From positions 1 through 41,412 of the forward strand of contig NZ_AAVU01000054.1 in assembly GCF_000169095.1 (NCBI RefSeq): DNA of 41,412 bases. Direction: 5' to 3'. The translations under genes were made by a program, and so were the position numbers. Below the pieces are notes generated by a model. That model did no database searches, was not told where the DNA came from, and saw only the letters and a list, made by a program, of their open reading frames with translations. Positions 1 through 10,150 of the stretch are shown here, piece after piece. Within the stretch, counting starts at the first letter, position 1; each line of letters starts with the position of its first letter. Source of the DNA: Lyngbya sp. PCC 8106. GTDB taxonomy: Bacteria; Cyanobacteriota; Cyanobacteriia; Cyanobacteriales; Microcoleaceae.

Positions 1-398
1 ACAAAATTTAGTAAAACTCCACATGAAAACCCTCTCACTCCCGGTTAATCAGGGAAACAATTCAACAACTAAATTTAATACAAAAAAAGTTGATATTTAT
101 TCCTCTCAGAATTCGTAAGTGTAGACGAAAAAAACATCCGGCGATTCACCCCTCGTTATCCTTTTGTAGTGCGACATTCAGCCTAGAACGGGATAGGTCA
201 TCCCCCAATTTTATCAGTCAAAATAATTTGATCAAAAGTTCAGTGTTAATACTGAAGCCAAATTCCCGGCTCAATGAAATAATAAAGTTAGAACAAGGTT
301 CATTAAGCAAGTTAACAGATGACTTGGCAATTTCTGAACTTGCTATGAAATAGGAACTGCGATCAAAATTAGTTTTTCAGTATTCAATGGAGAAATCA
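1..398. other. Gene-free left edge
   Basis: I see no supportable gene here. An 87-codon open frame on the plus strand (from TTG at 90) has no ribosome binding site, no recognisable domain and irregular composition. The stretch presumably holds the promoter of the gene that starts near 399, but I could not pick out a convincing -35/-10 pair. Confidence 0.4.
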
Positions 399-1697
399 AT
401 GGCTCAACAATTAGATCTGACAAAAGAGCTTGTTCATCCGGACTCTGAAGTCCAAAGTGGTCTACACGGTGAAAATCATATTGACCCCCAAAACTTGAGA
501 TATTTTCTAGGTAAAGTTTATCTAGAAATGATCCGGCAAGATAAGTTTGCAGAATACTTATTTTTAAGAGACCTAAAACTCAAAGAAGAGACAAAATTAC
601 CGCGAATTCTTCAAGTTCTGCGATCCTTTATACCTTTACTTTGGTTAATTGTCATTGTAGTGGTTATTATTCCTTTAATTGGTCAAATTGTCATTGCTAA
701 AGCGTTTCAAACTCCCGATTCTGTTTCTTCTGAGTCTACAACAACTTTAGTTCAGACAGCCGGAACTTATGCTTCTACAAATGAACCTCAAAAAATTAAC
801 TGGGATCGGGTAGATTATGAAATTAAACTTTCTATGAAAAAAGCTCATAAAGTCGCGGAAGACTACGCTGAAAAAGAGCTAGAGATTTGGAAAGAAAGTT
901 TAGTTGAGCGAGTCGATAACAATTTTTTAAATTGGTACTTTGGTTACTTTAATCAAAAGCAATTAGAGTATCAAAGTTTATTTTCAGGTCTTTCTGGTGG
1001 TGTTAATCATTGGTTAAATCCAGATAGTCCAACTGCTGAAGAAAAAATTGCTGAATCCGTCACAATTAGCTTTCAAACTGAATTTGCTAAACGAGTTATT
1101 GTTCCTACTATTTCTCAACTCCGACTGGAGTCAATTACGGATAGAACTGCAAAAGTTTATATGAATGAGTTGAATACGAATATCAGTCAAATTCCAACTC
1201 AACTCAAGATTCCGAAAGGAGATTGGAATCGCTACTTAGAGGACACATCTATTAATTTTGCTGATGTAGAAGGAAAAATGCTTAATCTTCCTTTAAAAGA
1301 GTTGGTGACGGCTGGTGCTTATGTTGCAATTAAACCTATAATTCTTCCTCTCGTTCCAAAAGTTGGTAGTGCAGTTGTCGCCAAACTTGCGGGTAAAGCC
1401 GGAGCCAAACTTGCTGCTAAAACCGGTAAAGTTCTAGCCGGACAAATTGGAGGTACAATGCTGGACTGTACGGTTGGTGTGGGAATCTTAATTTGGGATA
1501 TTTGGGAGACCAATCACACTGCTAATATCGAAAAACCTATTCTACGTCAAAACTTAGTCGAGTATCTAGACGTAGTAAAAGATTCAATCTTAACCAATCC
1601 AGAGCATGGAATTATGGGAATAATTGATCAGATAGATCGGAGTATCCTTGACAGCATTCAACTGGCGAGAAGTGTGTCGTACAACTATTTTGATTAG
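399..1697 (+). CDS. Membrane protein of unknown function, first of a paralogous pair
   Basis: I do not recognise the family. The 432-aa product has one clear transmembrane segment around residues 70-95 (rich in I, V, L), so the N-terminus is probably cytoplasmic and the rest on the other side. A central helical region carries the signature NWYFGYFNQKQLEY, and the C-terminal third has an Ala/Gly/Lys-rich stretch (GKAGAKLAAKTGK) followed by a hydrophobic segment ending IWDIWE. These features recur in the next gene, so the two are paralogs. ATG 399 is preferred over the in-frame ATG 387 because GGAG at 388-391 lies a normal distance before it. The next gene begins 6 nt after the stop, so they are very likely co-transcribed. 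The Ala/Gly-rich region followed by a hydrophobic stretch suggests membrane insertion by the C-terminus, which is inference. Confidence 0.85.
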   Translation: MAQQLDLTKELVHPDSEVQSGLHGENHIDPQNLRYFLGKVYLEMIRQDKFAEYLFLRDLKLKEETKLPRILQVLRSFIPLLWLIVIVVVIIPLIGQIVIAKAFQTPDSVSSESTTTLVQTAGTYASTNEPQKINWDRVDYEIKLSMKKAHKVAEDYAEKELEIWKESLVERVDNNFLNWYFGYFNQKQLEYQSLFSGLSGGVNHWLNPDSPTAEEKIAESVTISFQTEFAKRVIVPTISQLRLESITDRTAKVYMNELNTNISQIPTQLKIPKGDWNRYLEDTSINFADVEGKMLNLPLKELVTAGAYVAIKPIILPLVPKVGSAVVAKLAGKAGAKLAAKTGKVLAGQIGGTMLDCTVGVGILIWDIWETNHTANIEKPILRQNLVEYLDVVKDSILTNPEHGIMGIIDQIDRSILDSIQLARSVSYNYFD

Positions 1698-1703
1698 AGA
1701 AAA

Positions 1704-2762
1704 ATGACCGGAAAAATGTCAAGAAAAATATTGTCTTTAATTTTAGCAACTTTGTTTCTTTGGAGTAGCATTTTTTCTAACTTTAGATCGGTTGCATTTG
1801 CTTCTCCAGTAGCTAATTCACCGATTCAACCTACACTAACTTCAGTATTTACTGAATATGAACCCAGTTCAGAAGATAATTGGTACGAGATCGATACTTA
1901 TCTTACAGAAGCCATCCGAAATGCTTACAAAATCACTGAAGAATTTGCTACGTCAGAATTCGATGGATGGGTATCTGATTTAATGGAGAGTGTTGACGAT
2001 GAATTTTTGGATTGGTACTTTAATTACTTTAACCAAAAAGCGATGGAGTTTGGTGTTCCGTTTGCTTGGTTAGCTTTTAAAGTAGATTTCCTTGATGTCC
2101 TGAAAAATCAGGATGAGAAGAATCTAAATGCTGAACAAGTAATTCAAAAACGGATGCTAGAAGATTTCAATCACCAGTTTCGAGAATTAGTGATGAATGA
2201 AAAGGCAGAACAAAAACTGAGTAAAATTATTGAAAGAATTGGTCGAACCTATTCTTCTGCTATTGGTTTCCAGTTTGCTGCAATTCAATTTCAATATCAA
2301 GTTCCTGAAAAAGATTGGCAAAGACATCTTCAGAGTATTTCTGAGATGGTTTTTGATACGGGAAACAGTAAGGGAGCTTTAGACTCGGCTAGCTTTAATA
2401 GTAATTTGTCTACAAAAGTTTTGGCTGCCACAACGGCTATTATTAGTAGCAAGCTAGCCTTCAAGTTTGCTGCAAAAGCTGGAGCTAAATTAGCTACCAA
2501 ATTTGGAGCATCTGCTGCCATTAAAATGGGTGCAAACTTGATCGATCCGGCTCTAGCGATCGCATTTCTGGCGTGGGATTTTTGGGATTATCATCATATG
2601 GTTGCCGAGTCTTGTCCCGCTTTACGCAAGAATATTGAGGATTATTTGAATGAAATGAAATTCTCGATTTTAGAAAGCGATCCAGAAAATAGTATTATGG
2701 CTGCGATCGCAGAAGTTCAGACTCAGTTACTTCACAGCTTCCTGTCTAATCGAGCTGTTTAA
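1704..2762 (+). CDS. Secreted or membrane-associated protein of unknown function, second of a paralogous pair
   Basis: The 352-aa product begins with a signal-peptide-like segment (basic MTGKMSRK, then a hydrophobic core, then SVAFASP), so it is probably exported. The body is homologous to the preceding gene: DWYFNYFNQKAMEF near residue 105, the Ala/Lys-rich AAKAGAKLATKFGA near residue 255, then a hydrophobic stretch ending LAWDFWDYHH, and a similar final helix. The main difference is the N-terminal topology, a cleavable-looking signal here against an internal anchor in the first gene. An alternative start is ATG 1716 (MSRKILS). Function unknown. Two differently targeted paralogs side by side suggest a heteromeric envelope complex, which is inference. 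Confidence 0.85.
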   Translation: MTGKMSRKILSLILATLFLWSSIFSNFRSVAFASPVANSPIQPTLTSVFTEYEPSSEDNWYEIDTYLTEAIRNAYKITEEFATSEFDGWVSDLMESVDDEFLDWYFNYFNQKAMEFGVPFAWLAFKVDFLDVLKNQDEKNLNAEQVIQKRMLEDFNHQFRELVMNEKAEQKLSKIIERIGRTYSSAIGFQFAAIQFQYQVPEKDWQRHLQSISEMVFDTGNSKGALDSASFNSNLSTKVLAATTAIISSKLAFKFAAKAGAKLATKFGASAAIKMGANLIDPALAIAFLAWDFWDYHHMVAESCPALRKNIEDYLNEMKFSILESDPENSIMAAIAEVQTQLLHSFLSNRAV

Positions 2763-2771
2763 AAGTCAATT

Positions 2772-2810
2772 AGCCGAGAACAGGAGAATTTCTCTACTCT
2801 CGGCTTTGAT
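2772..2810 (+). terminator. Possible terminator after the paralogous pair
   Basis: The 8-bp inverted repeat AGCCGAGA / TCTCGGCT has an 18-nt loop, 10 nt after the stop codon. The following tract is only moderately T-rich (TTGATTGT), so the call is tentative. Confidence 0.5.
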
Positions 2811-2963
2811 TGTATCAGTTTGTAGCTAAGTTAAAAAATGACGACTGATCTCGGTTCAAAGAAAAAGAAAAGGAAGACAAACCCGGCATCGGCTTCCCAG
2901 TTCTGGCTTTAACGCCTTGGAAACAGACTCTCAAACCAGTTTGTCTCACCCTGGCTCTAGATT

Positions 2964-3485
2964 TTAACTTTGCACTCGTACATCAATTACGGTGGCGTTG
3001 AAGTTGTAGTCTTTGCCTTCGAGTTCTACGGTGCTGCCGATTTTAATCTTAATATTACCTAAAACAGGCCCGGTATCTGTAATTTGACCATTTCCAACTA
3101 AGGTCATTAAAACATTGTTGCTGTAAGTATACTCAGCAGTGGGATCAGGTTGAGCTTTAACAGTACCATCAGGTTGAGCCACAGGGATGAGTCGGGGTAA
3201 CACCTCGGCTTTTTTAATATTGACTTCTCCGTAGGGTTGGTTACGGATAATCAAATTTGTCTTTTCGTCTGCTTTGATCATGGCACTGGGGTCACGTCCC
3301 TTCAAGCCCAAAGCAATCACATCCACTTCTACAGGTTTCGTGGTGACGCCGACTTGAGCAACAGAACCAGATGTTCCGGGATAGAAAAATATTCCCACAA
3401 TGACCAACAAAATGACCAAAGCAGCGCCAACATCCAAAATGCTGACTTTTCCAAACAGACGACCTTTAGAATCTAATATATTCAT
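2964..3485 (-). CDS. DUF4330 domain protein, single-pass membrane protein
   Basis: The 173-aa protein has a short N-terminus (ILDSKGRLFGKVSILD), one transmembrane helix (AALVILLVIVGIFFY, about residues 16-31) and an extracytoplasmic beta-rich domain. This matches the cyanobacterial DUF4330 family in length and N-terminal motif. The family has no assigned biochemical function. The start is ATG 3485 rather than TTG 3488. AAGGAG lies upstream on the minus strand, though a little farther away than usual. It is divergent from the large hybrid kinase, and the 358-nt gap should contain both promoters. Confidence 0.8.
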   Translation of the reverse strand: MNILDSKGRLFGKVSILDVGAALVILLVIVGIFFYPGTSGSVAQVGVTTKPVEVDVIALGLKGRDPSAMIKADEKTNLIIRNQPYGEVNIKKAEVLPRLIPVAQPDGTVKAQPDPTAEYTYSNNVLMTLVGNGQITDTGPVLGNIKIKIGSTVELEGKDYNFNATVIDVRVQS

Positions 3486-3843
3486 CAAAAAAGTAGCAGC
3501 TCCTTGTTGAGATCAGACACAACAGCAGTCGGGGAGCAGTAACCCACTATCTGTTGTCAGTTGTCAGTTACTATGTTACACGTTATGGGTTCCGGATAAA
3601 TCTGAGAGATTTGCAAGTAAAAGGTCAAAATGGTAATAGAGGGTGACTCTCAATCGGATCTGGGCTGGCTGTCATACTCACGGAGTCAACTGAGTCTATG
3701 AAGCTCATCTACAGCACTTTTGTTCTGAAAATCAGAGTCTTACCCAATAGCTACGTCACCAATATCTGGTGCATCTATAAATTCCATGCGTTTTTACTCT
3801 CCCAACTCAAGATTCACCATCGAGTACCTCTCACTGCTTTCCT
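3486..3843. other. Divergent intergenic region
   Basis: No gene seen. It holds two adjacent TGTCAGT heptamers near 3554-3569, resembling the short tandem heptamer repeats common in cyanobacteria. The promoters of the DUF4330 gene and the hybrid kinase must lie here, but I could not define them. Confidence 0.4.
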
Positions 3844-6800
3844 ATGTTAATTCCCTCTATCTCTCAAGCTATTGATCGCCATCCGGTGACTACAAAGCCA
3901 GAAACACCTGTTGAAGAAGTGATTCAGTTGATGAGTCGTACAGGTGCAAGCTATGTGCTGATCATAGAGGAATCGGAAGCTGTGGGGTGTAATCCATCTC
4001 TTTTGGGAATCTTTACTGAGCATGATATCATTCAACTCAACTCTATTGGTGATTCTTTGAAGGGATTTCCGATTTCACAGATTATGATTCGCTCTGTGAT
4101 TGCGGTTCACCTCTGTGAAATTCCAGATGTTTTTGCTTTAGCTTCTCTTTTAAATAAACATCAAGTGAATCATCTTCCCATTTTGGATGATTTGGGGGGA
4201 TTGTTTGGTTTGATCACACCGCTTCATCTTTTGAGACTCGCTCAATCTAAAACAACAGAATCTTCCTCGAAAACAAATCATTCTGATCATTCATCACATT
4301 TTTCTCGTTCTTCAACAGATTCAAGTTCTCAGTATTCGATTAATTCTCCGACTTTAATTCCCGATCATTTAATTAAAATCAATCAAATTTCTGCTCATGC
4401 TACTCGTATTGTTCATGCACCTCATCAAGCTTCGGGAAGTGATCTAACCCAGTTGATGTTTCAATATAAAGTAAACTGTGTTGTCATTATAGAAACTGTA
4501 TCTTCTAATCGAGAAACGACTTCTGATTTTACAGGAGAATCTCAATTTTCCCGGAAAAATACCAGTAAAATAAAAGGAATTGTAACCAGTCATGATCTTG
4601 TTCAAGTCCAAGCACTCGGGCTTGATCTGAGTCAAATCAAGGCGAGTATGATTTGTAATAAGCCTCCTCTGTTAGTGCGATTGCAGGCTTCGGTACAATC
4701 GGCTGTGAATTTAATGCAAAAATATTATAATCAACTCCCTTTAATTATTATCGATGAAAGTGGTTATCCGATTAATTTAATCTCGCCGCGAAACATTCTG
4801 CTCCAAATGCTTTGTCCGAAATTAATGCACTCGACTATTTTAAGTCTGCAAGGACAAGTTGATCAGATGAAAACAAAAGTTCAAACCTTATCTCATCAAG
4901 TTAAAACTCAAAAAAAATCGATAGAAGAACAGTCACAATCAATTTTATCCAGTGATCAAAATGGATTATGGGATTGGAATTTAAAAACACAATGGGTTTT
5001 CTATTCTCCTCGTTGGAAACAGATGTTGGGCTATCAAAATGCTGAAATTTCGTCTAAAATTGAAGAATGGTTTGGTCGAATTCATAGCAAAGATTTAAAA
5101 GCTGTTCATGCGACACTTAAAGAACATTTTGCTAAAAAAATAGATTCCTGTATTCTAGAATATCGGATGCGATGTCAAGATGGTCACTACATCTGGGTAC
5201 TCTGTCAAGGACAGATTATTTGGGCGGAAAATGGAGAACCTCTGCGGATGATTGGGACTCATCTTGATATTACCTCTCGCAAGAAAATTCCGCCCCTCTC
5301 TCAAAACAATAATTCTCAACAGATTTTAAAAACAAATTTAAAAACCATACTATTTCAGCTTAATACTGAAGGAAACTTAACCTTTTTAAATCCAATCTGG
5401 ACTCAACAAACAGGATGCTTAGTGTCTGAAAGTATAGGAACAGCATTGATTGAATATATCCATTCAGATGATCGGATACAACTCAGTTCTCTGTTTTCAG
5501 CAATTTTAAACGGGGAGATTGAAACGATTTTTCAGGAAGTTCGACTTAAAAATGCTTCTACTTCTTTAGAAGAAAATCAATCCTCATATCAACCCGTTAT
5601 CCTCTCAGGCTGTGCAATTTTAAATTCCGAACATCAGCGAGTTGGAATTACTGGAACTCTTAACTCCAATGTTCCCAAAGTCGCTATTACTGAAGACCTT
5701 ACTGAAAAGTTAAAAGTTATTCATCAACTCTATGAAATTGCAATAAATTCTAATGCTAATTTTGAATCTCGCATCAATCAATTATTAGTCATGGGATGCA
5801 ATCGTTTTAGAATGGATATTGGTTTATTAGGTCGAGTTAGAGCTGATCGTTATGAAGTCATTTCAGCTTATTTATCCCAAGATTTTCCTTTCGGATTTAC
5901 AAAAGGTGATACATTTTCTCTCGAACAAACCTTTGAAAAAGAAGCGTTACGCGCTGATGATGTTGTCTGTATTGAATCGATTAAAAATTCCCCCTGGAAA
6001 GAACACGAAGCTTATACCATTCGACGCTTAGAAGCTTATATTGGAACGCCAGTAAAAGTAGAAGGACGAGTGTATGGTACTCTTAGTTTTATGAGTCGGA
6101 AAGCCCGTTCTTCATTTCAGCCGATTGATTTAGAAATTTTAAAATTGATGGCGAGTTACATTGGAAGTGAAATTGCGCGTGAAAATTCTCAACAAGATTT
6201 ACAGCGACAGAATCAATACTTATTATTAATGAAACAAATCACCCAAAAGGTGCGTTCTAAACTCGAAACACAGGAAATATTTCAAACCACCGCAACTCAA
6301 ATCGGTCGTGTTTTTGGAGTAAATCGCTGTTCTATTTATACCTATATTTCTCAACCTTATCCCCATTTAGCTTGTGTGGCTGAATATTTAGAAATCAGCT
6401 ATGAATCGACTTTAAATTTAGAAATTTCTGTGAATTATAACCCCTATATTGAAAGACTACTCTCTGAAGATAAAGCTGTTGTTTCACCCGATGTATTTGC
6501 TGATCCTTTGTTAGAATCATCCGCCCCCATGTGTCGGCGTATGGGATTAAAATCAATGTTGGCAATTCGTACCTCTTATAATAGTGAACCCAACGGAATT
6601 ATTATGTTACATCAATGTGATAATTTACGACAGTGGACAGATGAAGAAGTTGAATTTTTAGAAGATGTTGCGAGTCAAGTCGGTTTAACACTGTTCCAAG
6701 CTAAATTGTTAGAATTTGAAGTCAAAAGTCGTCAGCAATTAGCCGATAAAAATAAAGCCTTAGAAGAAGCTAGACTCGCCGCAGAAATCGCCAGTCGTGC

Positions 6801-9027
6801 TAAAAGTGAATTCCTCGCAACCATGAGTCACGAGATTCGTACACCCATGAATGCAGTCATTGGGATGACAGGTTTACTTCTGGATATGAACTTAAATCCA
6901 GAACAACGAGATTTTGTAGAAACGATTCGCACCAGTGGAGATGCTTTACTCACGATTATTAATGATATTCTTGATTTTTCTAAAATTGAATCGGGTAAAT
7001 TAGAACTCGAACATCAACCCTTTAAACTCCGAACTTGTATTGAAGAATCCTTAGATTTACTCTCGGCTAGAGCGTCTGAAAAAGGCTTAGAACTGGCTTA
7101 TATTGTCGATCCCAATACACCGGAAGTTATGGTTGGAGATGTGACTCGCTTACGTCAAGTTTTAGTGAATTTACTCAGTAATGCGGTTAAATTTACCAAT
7201 CAAGGTGAAGTGATTGTCTCCGTGACTTCTAGCTTAATTCAAGACTCTGCACAATCGTTAATATCTTCTGAAGAAAAGAATGAAAGTCAACCCTCAATCT
7301 CCCCTCCTATTTATGAAGTCCAATTTGCCGTTAAAGATACAGGAATTGGGATTCCTCCTGATCGAATGCACCGTTTATTTAAAGCTTTTTCTCAAGTGGA
7401 TGCTTCTACCACTCGACAGTATGGAGGAACAGGTTTAGGATTAGCGATTAGCCAACGTTTAAGTGAAATGATGGGTGGAAAAATGTGGGTTGTGAGTTGG
7501 GTAAAACCGCTTGAAGAATCCTCAAACTCTCAATCTCTGATTTCTAGTATCACGGGAAATCCCCCTCCGTCTTTTGATATTCCTCGTTTAGATATTACCG
7601 GATCAATTTTCTACTTTACGATTAATTCATCCGCTATCGAAACCTCACTCTCTGATGAATTTGCGGATCAATTATTCACAGGTAAGCAAATTTTAATTGT
7701 CGAAAATCATGGCATCAATCAAACCGTTATCACTCGACAAGTCAAAGCTTGGGGAATGAAACCTCTCGTAGCCAAAACAGGAATTGATGCTCTAAAATGT
7801 ATTCAGGAGAATCCAAACATAGATTTAGTGATTATTGGAATTAACTTACCCGATATTGATGAAATTGAACTCGCCCGTAAAATCCGGTTACTCGAAAAAG
7901 ATTTAAGCCGAAATCATCCGGATAGGCAACCCGTTCATTTAGTTCTGTTTAACTATGCAAGTAATACTAATATTGTCAAACGGATTGAGCGCACGAATAT
8001 TAACTGTGCCGGATTTGTCAATAAACCCCTAAAACAATCTCAGTTTTATAACACATTAGTTCAAATTTTTGCGGGAAATGAAATCATAGAACATTCATCA
8101 TCCCTGAAGCTTACTGATGAGTCTGGGCCTCTTAATCCTCCTCAAAATCACGCTGCTTTACGCATTTTACTCGCTGAAGATAATGTCACTAATCAAAAAG
8201 TGGCAACAAAATTATTACAAAGATTAGGATATCGAGCGGATATTGCTGGAAATGGGGTGGAAGTATTAGATGCACTCAAACGACAACCCTATGATGTGGT
8301 TTTGATGGATGTTCAAATGCCTCAAATGGATGGTTTAGAAGCCTCTCGTCGTATTTGTAAAGAATATGGAGAGGGTTCTGATGGACGCCAGAAAAAACCT
8401 TGGATTATTGCCATGACAGCGAATGCTATGCGAGGCGATCGCGAAATGTGTTTGGAGGCAGGAATGGATGATTATGTCACTAAACCTGTTCGTCGAGAAG
8501 AACTCGCTCAAGCTTTAGCAAAATGTCAACCTTTGTATCCGCTCTCCCCGGAACATTTTCCCTTAGAAAAACACTCCTCTAATAACGGCTATTCATCACC
8601 GGAAATGACTAATACACCTAACGAACAACCCTTTTCTGATGTGCCTTCTATTGATGCTCAAGTCTTACAAACGCTAAGAGAATATGATGATGAAGATGAT
8701 CCTTTTGTTGATATTTTAATTGAAACTTATCTCAATGAAGCCCCTCAACATTTAGGCGGAATTCGCTTGGCTGTTGAGTCTCAAGATGCAAAACTTCTGA
8801 AAGAATCTGCTCATACTCTCAAATCTAGTAGCGCTCAATTGGGTGCGATGAGATTTTCTCAAATCTGTAAAGAAATTGAACAAATGGGACGAATAGGAAT
8901 GGAAACTAACTCCACAGAAATTGAATGTTTTGTTTCTGGCGCTGCGGCTCAAAGACTCTCAGAAGTTGAGACAGAATGGCAAAGAGTTGAAACAGGTTTA
9001 CGTGAAGAAATCAAAGTAAAAGAGTAA
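3844..9027 (+). CDS. Large hybrid sensor histidine kinase (CBS4-PAS2-GAF2-HisKA-HATPase-REC-REC-Hpt)
   Basis: A 1727-aa phosphorelay protein without transmembrane segments, so probably a cytoplasmic sensor. Domains in order: two CBS pairs (about 1-135 and 175-330), a coiled linker, PAS (about 370-475, ending in the PAC-like GTHLDITSRKK), a second PAS-like region (490-610), two GAF domains (625-775, 790-955), and HisKA with the phosphoacceptor in SHEIRTPMN (His996). HATPase_c follows with N box near 1099-1115 and G boxes DTGIGIP and YGGTGLGLA, then receiver 1 (about 1280-1400), receiver 2 (about 1435-1560, DVVLMDVQMP with Asp1489) and a C-terminal Hpt domain (HTLKSSS, His1657). Receiver 1 reads DLVIIGINLPD, so Gly1332 replaces the phosphoacceptor Asp and it should be inactive. 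The relay would run His996 to Asp1489 to His1657. CBS pairs usually bind adenine nucleotides, so energy or light sensing is possible; the signal is unknown. Confidence 0.95.
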   Translation: MLIPSISQAIDRHPVTTKPETPVEEVIQLMSRTGASYVLIIEESEAVGCNPSLLGIFTEHDIIQLNSIGDSLKGFPISQIMIRSVIAVHLCEIPDVFALASLLNKHQVNHLPILDDLGGLFGLITPLHLLRLAQSKTTESSSKTNHSDHSSHFSRSSTDSSSQYSINSPTLIPDHLIKINQISAHATRIVHAPHQASGSDLTQLMFQYKVNCVVIIETVSSNRETTSDFTGESQFSRKNTSKIKGIVTSHDLVQVQALGLDLSQIKASMICNKPPLLVRLQASVQSAVNLMQKYYNQLPLIIIDESGYPINLISPRNILLQMLCPKLMHSTILSLQGQVDQMKTKVQTLSHQVKTQKKSIEEQSQSILSSDQNGLWDWNLKTQWVFYSPRWKQMLGYQNAEISSKIEEWFGRIHSKDLKAVHATLKEHFAKKIDSCILEYRMRCQDGHYIWVLCQGQIIWAENGEPLRMIGTHLDITSRKKIPPLSQNNNSQQILKTNLKTILFQLNTEGNLTFLNPIWTQQTGCLVSESIGTALIEYIHSDDRIQLSSLFSAILNGEIETIFQEVRLKNASTSLEENQSSYQPVILSGCAILNSEHQRVGITGTLNSNVPKVAITEDLTEKLKVIHQLYEIAINSNANFESRINQLLVMGCNRFRMDIGLLGRVRADRYEVISAYLSQDFPFGFTKGDTFSLEQTFEKEALRADDVVCIESIKNSPWKEHEAYTIRRLEAYIGTPVKVEGRVYGTLSFMSRKARSSFQPIDLEILKLMASYIGSEIARENSQQDLQRQNQYLLLMKQITQKVRSKLETQEIFQTTATQIGRVFGVNRCSIYTYISQPYPHLACVAEYLEISYESTLNLEISVNYNPYIERLLSEDKAVVSPDVFADPLLESSAPMCRRMGLKSMLAIRTSYNSEPNGIIMLHQCDNLRQWTDEEVEFLEDVASQVGLTLFQAKLLEFEVKSRQQLADKNKALEEARLAAEIASRAKSEFLATMSHEIRTPMNAVIGMTGLLLDMNLNPEQRDFVETIRTSGDALLTIINDILDFSKIESGKLELEHQPFKLRTCIEESLDLLSARASEKGLELAYIVDPNTPEVMVGDVTRLRQVLVNLLSNAVKFTNQGEVIVSVTSSLIQDSAQSLISSEEKNESQPSISPPIYEVQFAVKDTGIGIPPDRMHRLFKAFSQVDASTTRQYGGTGLGLAISQRLSEMMGGKMWVVSWVKPLEESSNSQSLISSITGNPPPSFDIPRLDITGSIFYFTINSSAIETSLSDEFADQLFTGKQILIVENHGINQTVITRQVKAWGMKPLVAKTGIDALKCIQENPNIDLVIIGINLPDIDEIELARKIRLLEKDLSRNHPDRQPVHLVLFNYASNTNIVKRIERTNINCAGFVNKPLKQSQFYNTLVQIFAGNEIIEHSSSLKLTDESGPLNPPQNHAALRILLAEDNVTNQKVATKLLQRLGYRADIAGNGVEVLDALKRQPYDVVLMDVQMPQMDGLEASRRICKEYGEGSDGRQKKPWIIAMTANAMRGDREMCLEAGMDDYVTKPVRREELAQALAKCQPLYPLSPEHFPLEKHSSNNGYSSPEMTNTPNEQPFSDVPSIDAQVLQTLREYDDEDDPFVDILIETYLNEAPQHLGGIRLAVESQDAKLLKESAHTLKSSSAQLGAMRFSQICKEIEQMGRIGMETNSTEIECFVSGAAAQRLSEVETEWQRVETGLREEIKVKE

Positions 9028-9261
9028 AGAAAATATCGACAACGGAGAAAAATAGACAGATTGGGTCTGACGGTTTTCAAGTCTTTTGAGGTACAACTGC
9101 TATACACCGTTAAAAAGGTTCTTACTCAAAATACTTGATTGATCATATTGATTTGAGTTATAACTGAAATATCTGAGGGTTGATGAGTCAATATTCATGT
9201 CCATCTCATCTTCATTTTCAGGACAATTTTTAACGGTTCAAAAGTGCACCAAGGAGAAATT

Positions 9262-10113
9262 ATGGCTAACTTAGAAGCCATTAGTTCAGTTGAAACCCCT
9301 GCAAATCAGGCGATGAGTCCAGACGATAAACTTCCCGGAATTTACCTTTTCCTCAAGATAGTTGAGTATCTGATCCTGGCAGCTTCTATTGGTACTGTTA
9401 TCTTGTTATTTGCGCTAGGAGAAGATCGACTCCGCATCTATGCAGCAGTTTTTACCTCTCTATTCATTTTTCTGTTTCTCACCAATAGCCAATTGAGGCA
9501 GAATTATCAAAAAAGTGCAGTTGAGTCTAAGTTAGCTCAACATTCCGAACTATACAATTATATGTATACACCGGAAACAGACGGTCTCTCCTCAAATGCC
9601 TCCCTACAATTCTCGAGAAAAAAGGCATTAAAATATTCTATGGAGTTGATTGAAGATTACAAAAAAACCAGAGATAACTCCAGAAATATCTATTACGTTT
9701 CACAAATTGCTACGATTATTCTCTCAGGTGTGACACCGATTTTAGTCTTGCTAGAACGCTTAGATACGGGTTCAGGCTGGTTAAAGTGGCTTCCCGTGCT
9801 GTTTCCCGCATTAGCCTCCATTGTTACCAGTATCGTCACTTCTTTTCCCTTCCAAGAAACTTGGATCGCGGCTAATAAAACTGTTGAGTTATTAGAAGCA
9901 GAACAAGAGAAATTTATCTTAGGAATTACTCCGGCTTATCGTTGCTACGATATCAATGACCCTACCCAACGACAACAAATGCCGAAAAAAGCCATTGAAA
10001 ACTTTATTAGTCTGGTCAACAATATTCATCTCAAGCAACTGCAACAGGGGGGTTCAGAGCAGTTAGAAACGGAGAAAAAAGAGGAAAATAAATCCGCTTC
10101 TCCAGTCGCTTAG
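9262..10113 (+). CDS. DUF4231-type multi-pass membrane protein
   Basis: The 283-aa protein has four hydrophobic segments: two near the N-terminus (LFLKIVEYLILAASIGTVIL and the AVFTSLFIFLF region) and a second pair around residues 155-200 (IATIILSGVTPILVLLE and PVLFPALASIVTSIVTSF). These are followed by a helical TWIAANKTVELLEAEQEKF segment. The second pair plus this helix fits DUF4231, related to the two-helix SLATT-type membrane domains that occur in some nucleotide-signalling systems. No SMODS or SLOG partner is encoded nearby, so a defence role is not supported. ATG 9262 is preferred over GTG 9244 because AAGGAG lies 5-6 nt before it. Isolated gene with about 230 nt on its 5' side. Confidence 0.75.
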   Translation: MANLEAISSVETPANQAMSPDDKLPGIYLFLKIVEYLILAASIGTVILLFALGEDRLRIYAAVFTSLFIFLFLTNSQLRQNYQKSAVESKLAQHSELYNYMYTPETDGLSSNASLQFSRKKALKYSMELIEDYKKTRDNSRNIYYVSQIATIILSGVTPILVLLERLDTGSGWLKWLPVLFPALASIVTSIVTSFPFQETWIAANKTVELLEAEQEKFILGITPAYRCYDINDPTQRQQMPKKAIENFISLVNNIHLKQLQQGGSEQLETEKKEENKSASPVA

Positions 10114-10150
10114 TAAGTTATAGCTCACGTTTAACCCATTGACTCTGTAT

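Noticed and set aside
90..353. 87-codon plus-strand open frame
   Set aside because: TTG start, no ribosome binding site, no domain, composition unlike the neighbours.
2875..2946. 8-bp inverted repeat AGACAAAC / GTTTGTCT after the paralog pair
   Set aside because: Arms are 56 nt apart with no T tract or known element; likely chance.
9262..10113. SLATT-type defence effector reading of the DUF4231 gene
   Set aside because: No nucleotide cyclase, SLOG or other defence partner is encoded next to it.
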